A stretch of DNA of 64,000 nucleotides from Bacteroidota bacterium (lineage in GTDB: Bacteria; Bacteroidota; Bacteroidia; Chitinophagales; Saprospiraceae): contig JANSWP010000014.1 of NCBI GenBank assembly GCA_024743405.1, positions 34,733 to 98,732 on the forward strand, written 5' to 3'. Of this stretch, positions 1 to 8,678 are shown piece by piece. Under the pieces are notes generated by a model that was not told the DNA's origin, made no database searches, and was given only the letters and a program-made list of their open reading frames with translations. The first letter of the stretch is position 1. The number at the start of each line of letters is the position of its first letter. The position numbers were made by a program, and so were the translations under genes.

Positions 1-156
1 CTTTTGTTATAAAAAATGACTGTAGAGCTGCAATACAAAAATCCTTTGTATGACCAAAACCAAGACTTATTTGGTCGAATTTGGGTGGCGTTTTTACTTC
101 TAAATTTATAAATTGCGGCTATAATTTTTTTTCAAAACCCTTGAAACAATATAAAA

Positions 157-912
157 ATGCAGTATGAAATCAAGGAAAGAACGCTTGAGGTTAACATAGG
201 GAGTCTAAAGGTAGACATTCCTCTTTCGGCTGACATGCCAGATGCCTTAACCAAGGAGCTTAGCGGGTATTCTTTTCCATCTTCCATTATTTTTGCTGTC
301 GGCGCTTTGTTTGGTCTTTTAATGATCGGTTTTATCGAGGTATTCGGATATACTTTTTTCATTTTGATGATTATTGCGATTTCCTTAATGACCATTGGGT
401 CCATCATTTACGTAAAAAAAGCGTATCAAAAAAAAGTTGACAATTTGATTTCAGACTTAGAATCTGACCAAGAATTTCTAATTGCCAAAGAGTTAGGCTA
501 TACAAAAAATATGATTTTAGCTGAGGAAGAAAAACTAGAGAAATTGATAAGTGCGAAGGAAAAAACAGAATTATTATTAGAAGGAAGCGGCGCTAATGAA
601 TTCAATGAAAAGGAGTTAAAGAACTACCATGAGACGTTGGATCATCTGAGGCTACGGATTAATTTGAGAAGTTCTAAAATCGAGTTTTTTGAAAAATACC
701 TGAGACGGATCAAATTATGTCAGGCAGTGAATATTGCAGAAGAAGCTATTCTTTTAGATTATGATGAAGAAAAGGACGAAATGAGTCCATCTGCTTTAAA
801 TGCGGACAGAGTAAAGCATGAAATACTCACCTTAAAACCACTATCTGATCAAATGAAATTATGTGAATCCGAATTGTTAGCAAAGGAATTGATTAAGGAA
901 TTGCAAATGTAA
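157..912 (+). CDS. Membrane-anchored coiled-coil protein, unknown function
   Basis: I do not recognise a family. The 251-residue product has a short polar N-terminus with no signal peptide, two adjacent hydrophobic segments (about residues 42-62 and 64-86) that look like a transmembrane hairpin, and then a long Lys/Glu-rich region (about 90-235) with heptad-like leucine spacing, probably a cytoplasmic coiled coil. The ATG start follows an A/T-rich leader. It converges with the methyltransferase gene on the other strand, with only 18 bases between the two stop codons. A structural or scaffolding role is possible but unsupported. Confidence 0.7.
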   Translation: MQYEIKERTLEVNIGSLKVDIPLSADMPDALTKELSGYSFPSSIIFAVGALFGLLMIGFIEVFGYTFFILMIIAISLMTIGSIIYVKKAYQKKVDNLISDLESDQEFLIAKELGYTKNMILAEEEKLEKLISAKEKTELLLEGSGANEFNEKELKNYHETLDHLRLRINLRSSKIEFFEKYLRRIKLCQAVNIAEEAILLDYDEEKDEMSPSALNADRVKHEILTLKPLSDQMKLCESELLAKELIKELQM

Positions 913-930
913 ACAGAGTCTTCATTCAAG

Positions 931-1698
931 CTAAAACTGACGGATAATTTTCATTCCGATACAGTCCCATTGTATTTTATTACCGTTCTTATCCAATGGT
1001 TCAAATACTAACCAATCCTTCTTTATGAGATCTATTTGAAAACCAATGATTTGTAATTGTCTTTGAAGTTTTTTTAAGGGAAAGAATATTTCCCAATGCT
1101 GTTTTTTCTGAAAATTTAAAGGACTTACAAAAATCAATGTTCCGCCAGTCTTTAAGACTCGATTCATTTCCTGAAAAGCTTTTAAAGGATCTTCTAACCG
1201 ATCAATTAAAAAGCTAGAAAAAAGGACATCTAAACTATCATTTTCAAAAGGCAAATTTTCTGCTTTGGCTAATCCAAAATGTAAATTGGCTAAAGTATGA
1301 CCGGCTAAAATTACACGATCAAAACCATGGTCTGACCAGTCCAGTTCGATCTTCTTTTCTTCTACCCAAAACGTATTCGCTTGCTTCAACATTTGATAGC
1401 TAAAGTCGATACCATGATATTGGTTATTTGGATTTTGAATCGCCAATTCACCAATCATTCGTCCAACGCCACATCCAATTTCTGCTATTTTTAAACCTGT
1501 TTTAGTAGGGATTTGTGAGCGGATAAAATCCAATATGGATTGGAAAGGATAAGCTCCCCAAAATTCATCAGCAAGGTGAATGGCAGTTTGACGGAGTACC
1601 ATTTCGTGGTAGCGTTCATAAGGATCTGCGCGGAATTCTGATTCCGTTTTATCGTGAAAGAAAGGAATTTTACGACGGCATTTGATTGGGTCTTTCAT
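931..1698 (-). CDS. Class I SAM-dependent methyltransferase
   Basis: The 255-residue protein has a Rossmann-type methyltransferase fold. Motif I, IAEIGCGVGRM, is at about residues 71-81, an acidic GIDFS strand follows near 95, and the post-motif segment FSSFLIDRLEDP then RVLKTGGTLIFVSP is typical of Methyltransf_11 proteins. The 70-residue N-terminal extension is basic and aromatic and may help bind a substrate I cannot name. There is no signal peptide, so it is cytoplasmic. It is not obviously in an operon: the upstream DUF5916 gene on the same strand is separated from it by a strong terminator. Confidence 0.85.
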   Translation of the reverse strand: MKDPIKCRRKIPFFHDKTESEFRADPYERYHEMVLRQTAIHLADEFWGAYPFQSILDFIRSQIPTKTGLKIAEIGCGVGRMIGELAIQNPNNQYHGIDFSYQMLKQANTFWVEEKKIELDWSDHGFDRVILAGHTLANLHFGLAKAENLPFENDSLDVLFSSFLIDRLEDPLKAFQEMNRVLKTGGTLIFVSPLNFQKKQHWEIFFPLKKLQRQLQIIGFQIDLIKKDWLVFEPLDKNGNKIQWDCIGMKIIRQF

Positions 1699-1735
1699 TG
1701 CGTCGAAATTAATGATTTTTGAAAGCCTTCAATTA

Positions 1736-1772
1736 AAAAACGGGAAAGATTCCTGAAATCTTTCCCGTTTTT
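1736..1772 (-). terminator. Intrinsic terminator after the DUF5916 gene
   Basis: A perfect 16-bp inverted repeat (1736-1751 and 1757-1772) has a GC core, a 5-base loop, and A/T runs on both flanks. It begins 30 bases past the stop of the DUF5916 gene on the minus strand. The symmetry would also allow it to work on the plus strand. Confidence 0.85.
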
Positions 1773-1801
1773 GCGAACTGCCAACTGGAATTAACTAGTG
1801 C

Positions 1802-4279
1802 TTACTTTCGCTTCAAACTCAAATAGTCTAAGAAATACAATACTTTGATTGACAGGCTATTAGTTGTTGGGATGTCGCCAAATAATCGACTCACGCTATT
1901 GCCATAATGGTAAGAAACTTGACCTGATTCATTATCAAATTGAGAGGTATTATTCTTCCAAACTATGAATATATCACTACCCGGCGCAAATCGCCAACGA
2001 TAGACGGCATCGATGTTTAAAGAATTAAAACTCCGATCATTAAATTCATTATAATCTGTATTGCCAAGCTCTCCATCGTGATCGAGTAGTCCAAAAGATT
2101 CATATTCTGCTTTTGACCAATAATGCCGCAATCGGAGTGAAAAAGACATCTTGTTGTTGAACGTATAAGTGGTGTTCAAGACATTCGTAACAGAAATATT
2201 GTCTCGGACGCCAAATATGATTTCTCCATTGTTTTCATTCGTATAAACCCAGCCTTCTTGTTTGTGAGAATTCTGAGCTTCTACTTCCCAATTGAGAGAC
2301 CATTTATCATTAAAACGATAGCGAGGACCAACTTCAAAAATAGTGTTGTAACGACCGGCTTCGTCTGTGAGTAATATGGTTGCTTCCAAGTCAAGTGCAA
2401 ATTTTTTCCGATAATCGGAAGAAATCCAGCCTGCGAATCTAGCTACTTTGGGACCTCTATAAAAATAACTGAAATCCTCTGTTCGAGGCTCGAAATAATC
2501 ATATCCTCTGATGGGCTCGAAGTAAGATCGGACGCCAAAAGCAAAGAAATTTCTAGTTCTTCCCCAAACCCACATATTGATTCCATAAGAAGTAAATTCC
2601 TGTGGGTTATAAAGCCAATTGAGCCCTGACCAAAGCCCAGCGCCTATTCGATTAAAAATACCCAACTGCTTAAAGCGATTAAGGTTAATACTACCATCTA
2701 AGCTGCGCTCATTGTTATTAAAAAGAAAACCAAGATCATTGATGTCATAAGTATCACTCTCCTCCAAATAGCTGAGCGACCATTGAAAATTTCCACTTGT
2801 TTTTGCTACGCTAATATCTGCTGTATGACCGAGGTCTGTATCGTCTGTGAAATATTTTTGGCTCAAAGCTGTACGACCACTTATTTGGTAAGAATTAGCT
2901 TTGTTGCGAAGACTAAAGACGGCAGCGGTAGAGTTGGCTTCATAATCTTCGCCAGATCTAAAGACATTGGTATTGACCAGACTGATATAAGAATTATTCT
3001 TTAAATTTTGGTCAAAGGCAAGCACATTGTAATTCGTTAAAGGGGAGGTCTGAATAGTTCTTTTTTCATTGGTTTCAATGTTTCGGAGAGTTGCTTCCGT
3101 TTGGGAAGAAAGCGCATTGAAAATACCAACCCCCAAACCTGTATTAGTTCTTCCAGAGACTTTGGACGCATTAATTAGTTGTGATTCGGATGGATTTTCG
3201 ATAATCTCCTCTCCAATTTGCACTTGATCTTGTACCTCATTTCTGTGTAAAGGAGTTCCGCCTACTCGCCTTGAATAAAAGAGTCCACCTTTATTGAATA
3301 ACTCGGTACCTTCCGTGAAAAATTGACGATTTTCGTCAAAGCGAACTTCAAAAGGGGAGAGGTTCAAGACCTGATTATCAAACTGAACTTGTCCAAAATC
3401 AGGAATCAATGTCATATCTAATGTAAAGGCATCATTTAATCCGTATTTCACATCCATACCGCCCTGAAAAGATCGCCCCCAACTGCTTTTAGGGTCTCCA
3501 TTTTGGTCATAATTATTTTCGGCATATACGGCTACAAATGGCGTTGCGGACAACCGAACAGGTGATTTGATGTCCGATATACCAGAGATCTGCCCAGATT
3601 GATTTAATAAACCATCAATGGCAGGGTTGATTTCATTCCAAAACATCAACTCTCTTTTTCGCCGAACTTGTCGTCCAAAATTGATATTCCATACTTGATT
3701 TTCAGCCTCTGGAAATCGGATTGCTGAATATGGGATCATCATCTCCACTTCCCAGCCTTCTTCTGTGATCCTTGCTTCGACATTCCATACCGCATCCCAG
3801 TTTTCATCGCCATTTAGAAATCCACCATCGCCGCCCGAGAGCGCTGAGTATTTAGTATCAAATTGAATGCCCGAAGGGGTCGTCACAAACCCCACCCCAT
3901 TATTCCCATCTTGGTAAGTATCTAATGCGACGCCAAACCAATCGGTGTTTCCGAGTTCATCGCGTTCAGTCAATTGATTCAAAATACTATCAGGGTTGGA
4001 ATCATACAAGATTGCACCGATGTATAAGGCAGTATTATCGTAAAGAATTTTAACGACTGTTTTTTCGGTAGGAGCTTGACCAGGATCAGGTGTGTTTTGA
4101 ATAAAGTTGTCCGCATTTTTTGCTGTCAACCATTCTGCTTCACTGAGATTGCCATCTATTTTTATCTGGTTAACTATGCGATGAGCTTGCATTTGTTTTT
4201 GTCCAATACTAGGGGCTTGAGCTAGCACTGCGCAACAGAATATTGCACATAAATTAAGTGTAAGGAAATACTTTTTCAT
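1802..4279 (-). CDS. DUF5916 family protein with CBM9-like N-terminal domain
   Basis: About 825 residues. I start at the ATG at 4279 (MKKYFLTLNL), which gives a clean signal peptide ending near VLAQA; an in-frame TTG five codons upstream is less likely. Residues about 35-230 resemble the carbohydrate-binding module 9 fold that precedes DUF5916, with KIDGNLSEAEW and YIGAILYDSNPD characteristic of it. The rest is rich in alternating aromatic and polar residues and probably forms an outer-membrane beta barrel. In Bacteroidota these proteins are widespread and their ligands unknown. The gene looks monocistronic, with a strong downstream terminator. Confidence 0.85.
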   Translation of the reverse strand: MKKYFLTLNLCAIFCCAVLAQAPSIGQKQMQAHRIVNQIKIDGNLSEAEWLTAKNADNFIQNTPDPGQAPTEKTVVKILYDNTALYIGAILYDSNPDSILNQLTERDELGNTDWFGVALDTYQDGNNGVGFVTTPSGIQFDTKYSALSGGDGGFLNGDENWDAVWNVEARITEEGWEVEMMIPYSAIRFPEAENQVWNINFGRQVRRKRELMFWNEINPAIDGLLNQSGQISGISDIKSPVRLSATPFVAVYAENNYDQNGDPKSSWGRSFQGGMDVKYGLNDAFTLDMTLIPDFGQVQFDNQVLNLSPFEVRFDENRQFFTEGTELFNKGGLFYSRRVGGTPLHRNEVQDQVQIGEEIIENPSESQLINASKVSGRTNTGLGVGIFNALSSQTEATLRNIETNEKRTIQTSPLTNYNVLAFDQNLKNNSYISLVNTNVFRSGEDYEANSTAAVFSLRNKANSYQISGRTALSQKYFTDDTDLGHTADISVAKTSGNFQWSLSYLEESDTYDINDLGFLFNNNERSLDGSINLNRFKQLGIFNRIGAGLWSGLNWLYNPQEFTSYGINMWVWGRTRNFFAFGVRSYFEPIRGYDYFEPRTEDFSYFYRGPKVARFAGWISSDYRKKFALDLEATILLTDEAGRYNTIFEVGPRYRFNDKWSLNWEVEAQNSHKQEGWVYTNENNGEIIFGVRDNISVTNVLNTTYTFNNKMSFSLRLRHYWSKAEYESFGLLDHDGELGNTDYNEFNDRSFNSLNIDAVYRWRFAPGSDIFIVWKNNTSQFDNESGQVSYHYGNSVSRLFGDIPTTNSLSIKVLYFLDYLSLKRK

Positions 4280-4501
4280 ATTGGGCGATTTCAAAAAAAA
4301 ATCATTATCAATGATGATAATGAGGGTTAGGTTTATGTTTTCAAATTTATATTTGAGCTTATTGAGGGCACAAAAGTATTTATAAGAAATTTAAATATGT
4401 CTTAATGAAATCTTAAAAGGAGGAGATTGGTCTGTCATTGTCAGGTTGGGCACCTGTTTTTGTTTTAAAAGGAGAAAACTGGGACAAAAGGTTCAACTTT
4501 C

Positions 4502-4666
4502 TTAGTTCACATTTTCATGGTCAAAGGGGCAATGTCTGCATCTATTTCCACAACAAGCTCCTCTTTTCAAGTGATACTTTTCTGTAAAAACCCAGCGTCC
4601 TTTTTCGATATAATAATCTTCGTTTTCTTTAGGACGTGAAGGTTGTTTTTTGATTTGTGATTTCAT
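4502..4666 (-). CDS. DUF5522 family small cysteine-rich protein
   Basis: The 54-residue protein starts at the ATG at 4666 and stops at 4502. It carries the family pattern in order: a YY pair, GRWVFTEKYHLKRG, then ACCGNRCRHCPF. The four cysteines and the histidine suggest metal binding, though the ligand is not known to me. The first 15 residues are a basic, proline-containing tail. It is cytoplasmic, with no signal peptide. It lies alone between the DUF5916 gene and an intergenic region containing a stem-loop and an R2 repeat copy. Confidence 0.85.
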   Translation of the reverse strand: MKSQIKKQPSRPKENEDYYIEKGRWVFTEKYHLKRGACCGNRCRHCPFDHENVN

Positions 4667-4733
4667 AAATAAGTAACTAGATTTTCATGGCTTTTACCTG
4701 AGAAACCTTTGCCATAACAAAGGAGAAACCAAG

Positions 4734-4781
4734 CAGTCGAATGAGGCGAAAATTGCGAGTAATTTTTACCTCATTCGACTG
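4734..4781. other. Long intergenic stem-loop
   Basis: A perfect 13-bp inverted repeat (4734-4746 and 4769-4781) continues inward as AAAATT/AATTTT pairing, leaving a small loop. It lies 68 bases upstream of the DUF5522 start. There is no clear U-tract on the minus strand, so it may be a leader structure or a protein-binding palindrome rather than a terminator. Confidence 0.6.
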
Positions 4782-4895
4782 AAAAAAGATTTTTCTGCGG
4801 CGAAAACAGCCATCTGAAAAGAAAGGGTAATTGGCAATAGCTTTATTTCAAATAATCTTTCTCCTTTTTTCCATGATGAAAAAATGAGGAAAAAA

Positions 4896-5036
4896 ATCTA
4901 GGCTGTGGATATTTTGACTAAAATTCAATTGCACTCGCGCAAACGACCCAAATGCTCGCAAAGCTCGCGTGGGTATTTTTTTACACAATAAACACTGCCC
5001 CACAATTGAATTTCTTAACGCCAAAATCTCCAATGC
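4896..5036 (-). repeat. Dispersed repeat R2, copy 1
   Basis: Read on the minus strand, this segment aligns with 38779-39047. Shared blocks in order are GCATTGGAGATTTT, AAATTCAATT, CCCACGCGAGCTT, GCGAGCATTTGGG, CAATTGAATTTTAG and AAAATATCC(A/G)CAGCC. AATTCAATTG and CAATTGAATT form internal inverted arms. It is shorter than copy 2, lacking the GC-rich nested units. A 61-codon reading frame here is an artefact of the repeat. Confidence 0.75.
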
Positions 5037-5169
5037 CGCTGCGAAAACCGAAACATTCAGTTCAATAAACTAGCAAAAAATTATCGACAATATGTTGGTT
5101 TCCAACTGTGCTTAAGAGCCTACATAACAGTCTAATAGGTTTACGGTTTCGAGGAAGTGTATTTTGGTA

Positions 5170-6135
5170 CTAGTTCTTGACGAATTTTTTACTCAAAAAG
5201 CCATTATCTGTATTTATTAAAATAGTATAAAAACCTTTAGGAAGTGCTTCAAGGTTGATTTGGTTTTGACCATTATCTAATTCTTGTACCAACCAATTTT
5301 TTCCTTGGTAATCAAATATTTGCGCAGTGCCTTTTGCTTCTTTCCAATCAAAAATTAAAAAGTCTGTCGCAGGGTTTGGATAAATAGAAAAGTCAATTTC
5401 ATTATTTAAATTTTTTGTCGAAAGCGGTTCGCTTGCAGTGGTTACATTATCAAGGCAAAAATACCCTGGGGTATTCATTCCAAAATTTCCTGTATCGCTT
5501 GAACTCAATGAAATTTGGAGGCTGTCGACATCTCCCAAACTTGTCAAATCAATCCATTCCCATGTGGAAATGATATAATCATCAGCATTATCTTGTGAGC
5601 GATAATCAGCGAGATAAAAATCAACGCTATCATTCATTAAAAGACCATTTCGATATGCTTTAAAAGTTGCTAGAAACCAATCAGGGTCATCGCCTGTTGA
5701 TCCTCCAAATTTTTTGGCGAAACCATCTCCATTTTTCATACTCCAATAAGCCCACGTGCTATTCGTAATATGAAAACCTTCTATAGGTTGACCAATTGCA
5801 TTGTCGTTTAAATATATGATCGAAGGTTCCGATGCAAAGGTAACTGCATAATTACTAGAGCCTTCAGCTCCTTCACCTGTAATGGCACTGAATTGATTAG
5901 TGGGGCCAGGAGTCCCAGTATCTGTTGTGTTGGAGATGGCAAAGCCTGTCCAAGAGTTCCAAGCAGGGTTATAATCAACGAATAAATTAATATTGCCACT
6001 CTCAAAGCTTTCGGTACCATCACTGCCATTTAAAAATGATTCAGCAACAAGATCGAAATTTTCAAAATCAGCAATGGTTTGAGCTGAGATGAGTAGGGCG
6101 CTAAAAAGGAAAAATGTAGTAAAAAACTGCTTCAT
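5170..6135 (-). CDS. T9SS-sorted DUF4465 protein of the B12-regulated operon
   Basis: 321 residues. Residues 1-19 form a signal peptide ending LISAQ. Residues about 20-235 match the DUF4465 type of beta-sandwich (IADFENFDL, then FSGFAISN-like WTGFAISNTTD, GYFCLDNV near the end). Residues about 245-321 are a T9SS type A sorting domain (FSIYPNPATDFLIFDW, KGFYTILI, SKKFVKN). The product should therefore be exported across the outer membrane and attached or released. The gene starts 87 bases after the BtuB-like receptor and is probably cotranscribed from the same riboswitch-controlled promoter. By position it is a candidate surface cobalamin- or corrinoid-capturing protein; that function is inferred. 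Confidence 0.85.
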   Translation of the reverse strand: MKQFFTTFFLFSALLISAQTIADFENFDLVAESFLNGSDGTESFESGNINLFVDYNPAWNSWTGFAISNTTDTGTPGPTNQFSAITGEGAEGSSNYAVTFASEPSIIYLNDNAIGQPIEGFHITNSTWAYWSMKNGDGFAKKFGGSTGDDPDWFLATFKAYRNGLLMNDSVDFYLADYRSQDNADDYIISTWEWIDLTSLGDVDSLQISLSSSDTGNFGMNTPGYFCLDNVTTASEPLSTKNLNNEIDFSIYPNPATDFLIFDWKEAKGTAQIFDYQGKNWLVQELDNGQNQINLEALPKGFYTILINTDNGFLSKKFVKN

Positions 6136-6222
6136 TATTTTTGTTTTTATTGATTTAAAATATTGAAAATTAGTTAGTTATGTTTTTTGGCATTTTGGGA
6201 AAATGAAAAGACTAAACTTAGA

Positions 6223-8118
6223 TTACTTCGAAATGAACTGAATATTTAACCCAATTTGAAAATACCTCCCTGCCATTGGTCGTCGCTCAATTACAAAATA
6301 TGGAGTATCCCATAGATTATTAACATTGAAAAAAATGGAACCTTTGGAGGAACCCAACTTGGTAGAAGACTGTAGTCTAATATCTCCTGTTTGATAACTG
6401 GTAAGTATTTCGTTGACGCCTGACGTTTTTCCAGTGAATGAATGTCGATAAGCCAATTGGACCTTTTTCCATGTCAATGAAAACTTCCCAAAAGTTTGGT
6501 GCTTAGGAGTGTAAATCACCTGTTCTCCTTTTTCAATCTTGGGCAAAGTCAATGAAGTTTGATTGCTAGCTCTAATAAAATCATAACCTCCTTGTAAAGC
6601 TATTTTCAAATGCTCATTTTGATAAGAAATGGAGAAATAGGACTCTAATCCTCGACTCCAAACCTTAGAAATATTATGAGGTGACCAAAAGGATTCTCCT
6701 TCTAAAGGAATCCATAGAATTTGATTTTTGATGGTGCGATTAAAACCGGTTAACGCTATTTCAAAATCTAGGCTTTTTGTATTAAAATAAGTGGAAATAG
6801 TGCTCTCATAGCTCCACCCACTTTCAGGCAATAAATCAGGATTTCCACCAGGGTTCCAAAATCGATCATTTAAAGTTGGGAGCCGGTAGTTTTTTCCGAC
6901 TTTGAACTGCCAATTTAAATGGCGATTTAGTTTAACATTGGCACCAAAAGAGGGTACGATAGGTACCCATTGATCGTTGGCAATTTCTTGTCGCAGGCTG
7001 ATTTGGGCTTGAAATTTTGATTGAAAAAATTGATACGATGTAAAAAGCGCTGTCCTATTTTCTACGGAAGGATTCACATAACCATCAGACCATGCTTTGG
7101 TTATCGAATGTGTACCGCCGAGGAATATTTTTTGGTTAGAACGTAGCGCTTTTTGAAAATTAATTTCTCCTATTAAAGACTTAAAACGGTTGCGTGCTTC
7201 TAACAAAATTATATCGTCAAAATAATTATTGTGTTCATCAGAGAAGCCAATTTTTCCGTTCAAAACAGATTGATTATCAATGCGCTGCCAGTTTAATAGA
7301 AGCCTGGTTGCAATATCATCCTGATGTGCCAAACTCTGATTCTGGGTTGTCAAAGGAGGAATTTCTCTTTTGGAATATTGTCTCCAAAAGTGAGCGTCTA
7401 TTCGGTTTTTTCTATTGATTTTCCAATATATATCTTGGAGATAGTTCCATTGAGAAAGATTCGCATTTGTTTGCGTTTTTTCGGGTAAGCTAGGACTTAT
7501 AGAATAGGAAAAGTCATTATTGGCGTGATTATAAAATACCTTACTCGAACTCTGCAGTTTTTCATTTCCTAAATTGAGTTTAAGTTGTTCTTCAAAGGTT
7601 CCGAAACTACCAAATAAAGTGCCCGACTGAGCTGAAATTTTGTTTGAGAAATCAGGTTGATTTTGCAGACTAATGACGCCTCCAATCGCGCCACTGCCCC
7701 AAAGCGCAGAATTTCCTCCTTTTTGCAAGGTAATTTCTTCCGTTGCATTTAATGGTAGAAGAGACAAATCTAATTGACCTAGCATAGGACTTTGTATCGG
7801 CAAGCCATTCCACAAAACCAATGTGTGTCCTGCACTCCCTCCTCTAATTGAAGAGGTTGCCAAACTACCCAAGCCATAGCTTTTTATGAATACAGGTGTC
7901 TCATTATTCAATAATTCAGCGACGTTTTGAGCATTGATTTGCTCTAATTTTTGAGTATTCCATTCAACTGCTTGGGTGCCAATTGGAGCGGTGCGAATTT
8001 TGTGGGCAGAGACTTGTATTTCAGCCATATTCAATACCGTATCAACTTGACCGAATACCGAGTTAGATATACTCAAAAAAAACAAAAAGAAAAGCGAAAT
8101 ATTATTAAATAATTTCAT
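6223..8118 (-). CDS. btuB: TonB-dependent vitamin B12 receptor, BtuB-like
   Basis: 631 residues, close to the size of E. coli BtuB. A signal peptide (residues 1-24, ending SVFGQ) precedes a plug domain with LNMAEIQVSAHKI, SSIRGGSAGHTLVLWNGLPI and ALWGSGAIGGVISL, then a 22-strand-type barrel ending in an aromatic-terminated beta signal (YFQIGLNIQFIS). It would import a corrinoid across the outer membrane with TonB energy. The function call rests on the cobalamin riboswitch directly upstream, since the sequence alone only says TonB-dependent receptor. It is first in an operon with the DUF4465 protein. Confidence 0.9.
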   Translation of the reverse strand: MKLFNNISLFFLFFLSISNSVFGQVDTVLNMAEIQVSAHKIRTAPIGTQAVEWNTQKLEQINAQNVAELLNNETPVFIKSYGLGSLATSSIRGGSAGHTLVLWNGLPIQSPMLGQLDLSLLPLNATEEITLQKGGNSALWGSGAIGGVISLQNQPDFSNKISAQSGTLFGSFGTFEEQLKLNLGNEKLQSSSKVFYNHANNDFSYSISPSLPEKTQTNANLSQWNYLQDIYWKINRKNRIDAHFWRQYSKREIPPLTTQNQSLAHQDDIATRLLLNWQRIDNQSVLNGKIGFSDEHNNYFDDIILLEARNRFKSLIGEINFQKALRSNQKIFLGGTHSITKAWSDGYVNPSVENRTALFTSYQFFQSKFQAQISLRQEIANDQWVPIVPSFGANVKLNRHLNWQFKVGKNYRLPTLNDRFWNPGGNPDLLPESGWSYESTISTYFNTKSLDFEIALTGFNRTIKNQILWIPLEGESFWSPHNISKVWSRGLESYFSISYQNEHLKIALQGGYDFIRASNQTSLTLPKIEKGEQVIYTPKHQTFGKFSLTWKKVQLAYRHSFTGKTSGVNEILTSYQTGDIRLQSSTKLGSSKGSIFFNVNNLWDTPYFVIERRPMAGRYFQIGLNIQFISK

Positions 8119-8166
8119 CTGCCTTTTGAAAATCTGATCAGATTCGAAGGAAAAAAAACGGCAGAT
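8117..8166 (-). promoter_or_regulatory. Start-codon-occluding hairpin, candidate riboswitch expression platform
   Basis: On the minus strand ATCTGCC (8166-8160) pairs with GGCAGAT (8123-8117), and the last two bases of this second arm are the first two of the btuB ATG. The loop holds a perfect 14-bp palindrome (8131-8144, AATCTGATCAGATT) that could stack on it. Such a structure would block ribosome access, in line with translational control, the usual mode in riboswitches of this class in Gram-negative bacteria. The link to the aptamer state is inferred. Confidence 0.5.
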
Positions 8167-8293
8167 AGAAAGGAATATTTTCGGAGAGAAGGGAGTTGTT
8201 CAAAAGCTAGATACTAGCTTCATGGAACTCAAGAAAAGCCCAAAAACCTTATCTGTCGCAGCTTTTCCTCCGAAAGCGTGATAGCGCATTAAC

Positions 8294-8458
8294 TTTGGCA
8301 GGTCTTCTGACTTGTTCTGTTTGTTGACGCCTTCCCATTTTATAAAAAACAGTGGCATTGGGTCAAAAACGTATATCGAACTTACAGCAGCGGGGACTGT
8401 TCCGGATTTACACCGGATTCCCTTTTCAGATTCACATTTTTAAATGTAAATCACCAAA
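8294..8458 (-). ncRNA. Cobalamin riboswitch
   Basis: Reading the minus strand gives the conserved core in order: GGGAATCCGGTG, AAATCCGG, ACAGTCCCCGCTGCTGTAA, the B12 box GCCACTG (8356-8350), GGGAAGGC, and the 3-prime AGTCAGAAGACCTGCC. TTTGG (8458-8454) and CCAAA (8298-8294) can close the P1 helix. It sits about 175 bases upstream of the BtuB-like receptor start and should repress the receptor and DUF4465 genes when adenosylcobalamin or a related corrinoid is abundant. Confidence 0.95.
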
Positions 8459-8465
8459 GAAGGTG

Positions 8466-8513
8466 TAAAAGTAGAAATTAATTTCTTATTATTTTATGTT
8501 CATTTTCGAACAT
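8466..8513 (-). promoter_or_regulatory. Candidate promoter and palindromic operator upstream of the B12 riboswitch
   Basis: On the minus strand TACTTTTA (8473-8466) is a near match to the Bacteroidota -7 box TANNTTTG, eight bases ahead of the riboswitch. No TTG lies at the -33 spacing. Instead a perfect 6-bp inverted repeat ATGTTC-N6-GAACAT (8496-8513) overlaps that position and could bind a dimeric regulator. Both assignments are tentative. Confidence 0.35.
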
Positions 8514-8620
8514 CTATCGTTCAAAGGCGTACGTTTGATTCATTTTGAAAGAACTAGATAGCTAATAATTTATTGATAATCAGTTGTTTAGTGTTGGTGG
8601 CATGCCAATTGAATCTTTCT

Positions 8621-8643
8621 ATAAAAATAGGATCTATTTTTAT
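8621..8643. other. Short AT-rich inverted repeat upstream of the permease gene
   Basis: ATAAAAATAG (8621-8630) and CTATTTTTAT (8634-8643) form a 10-bp palindrome with a 3-base centre, 35 bases before the permease start codon. It could be an operator or a weak hairpin. Nothing else distinguishes the 8514-8678 spacer. Confidence 0.35.
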
Positions 8644-8678
8644 TAGATCGAAGAGAATAAATAAAAAATCATCAAGCT

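Noticed and set aside
4848..5033. 61-codon frame on the minus strand
   Set aside because: It is the translation of R2 copy 1; similar words occur untranslated at 38880-39040.
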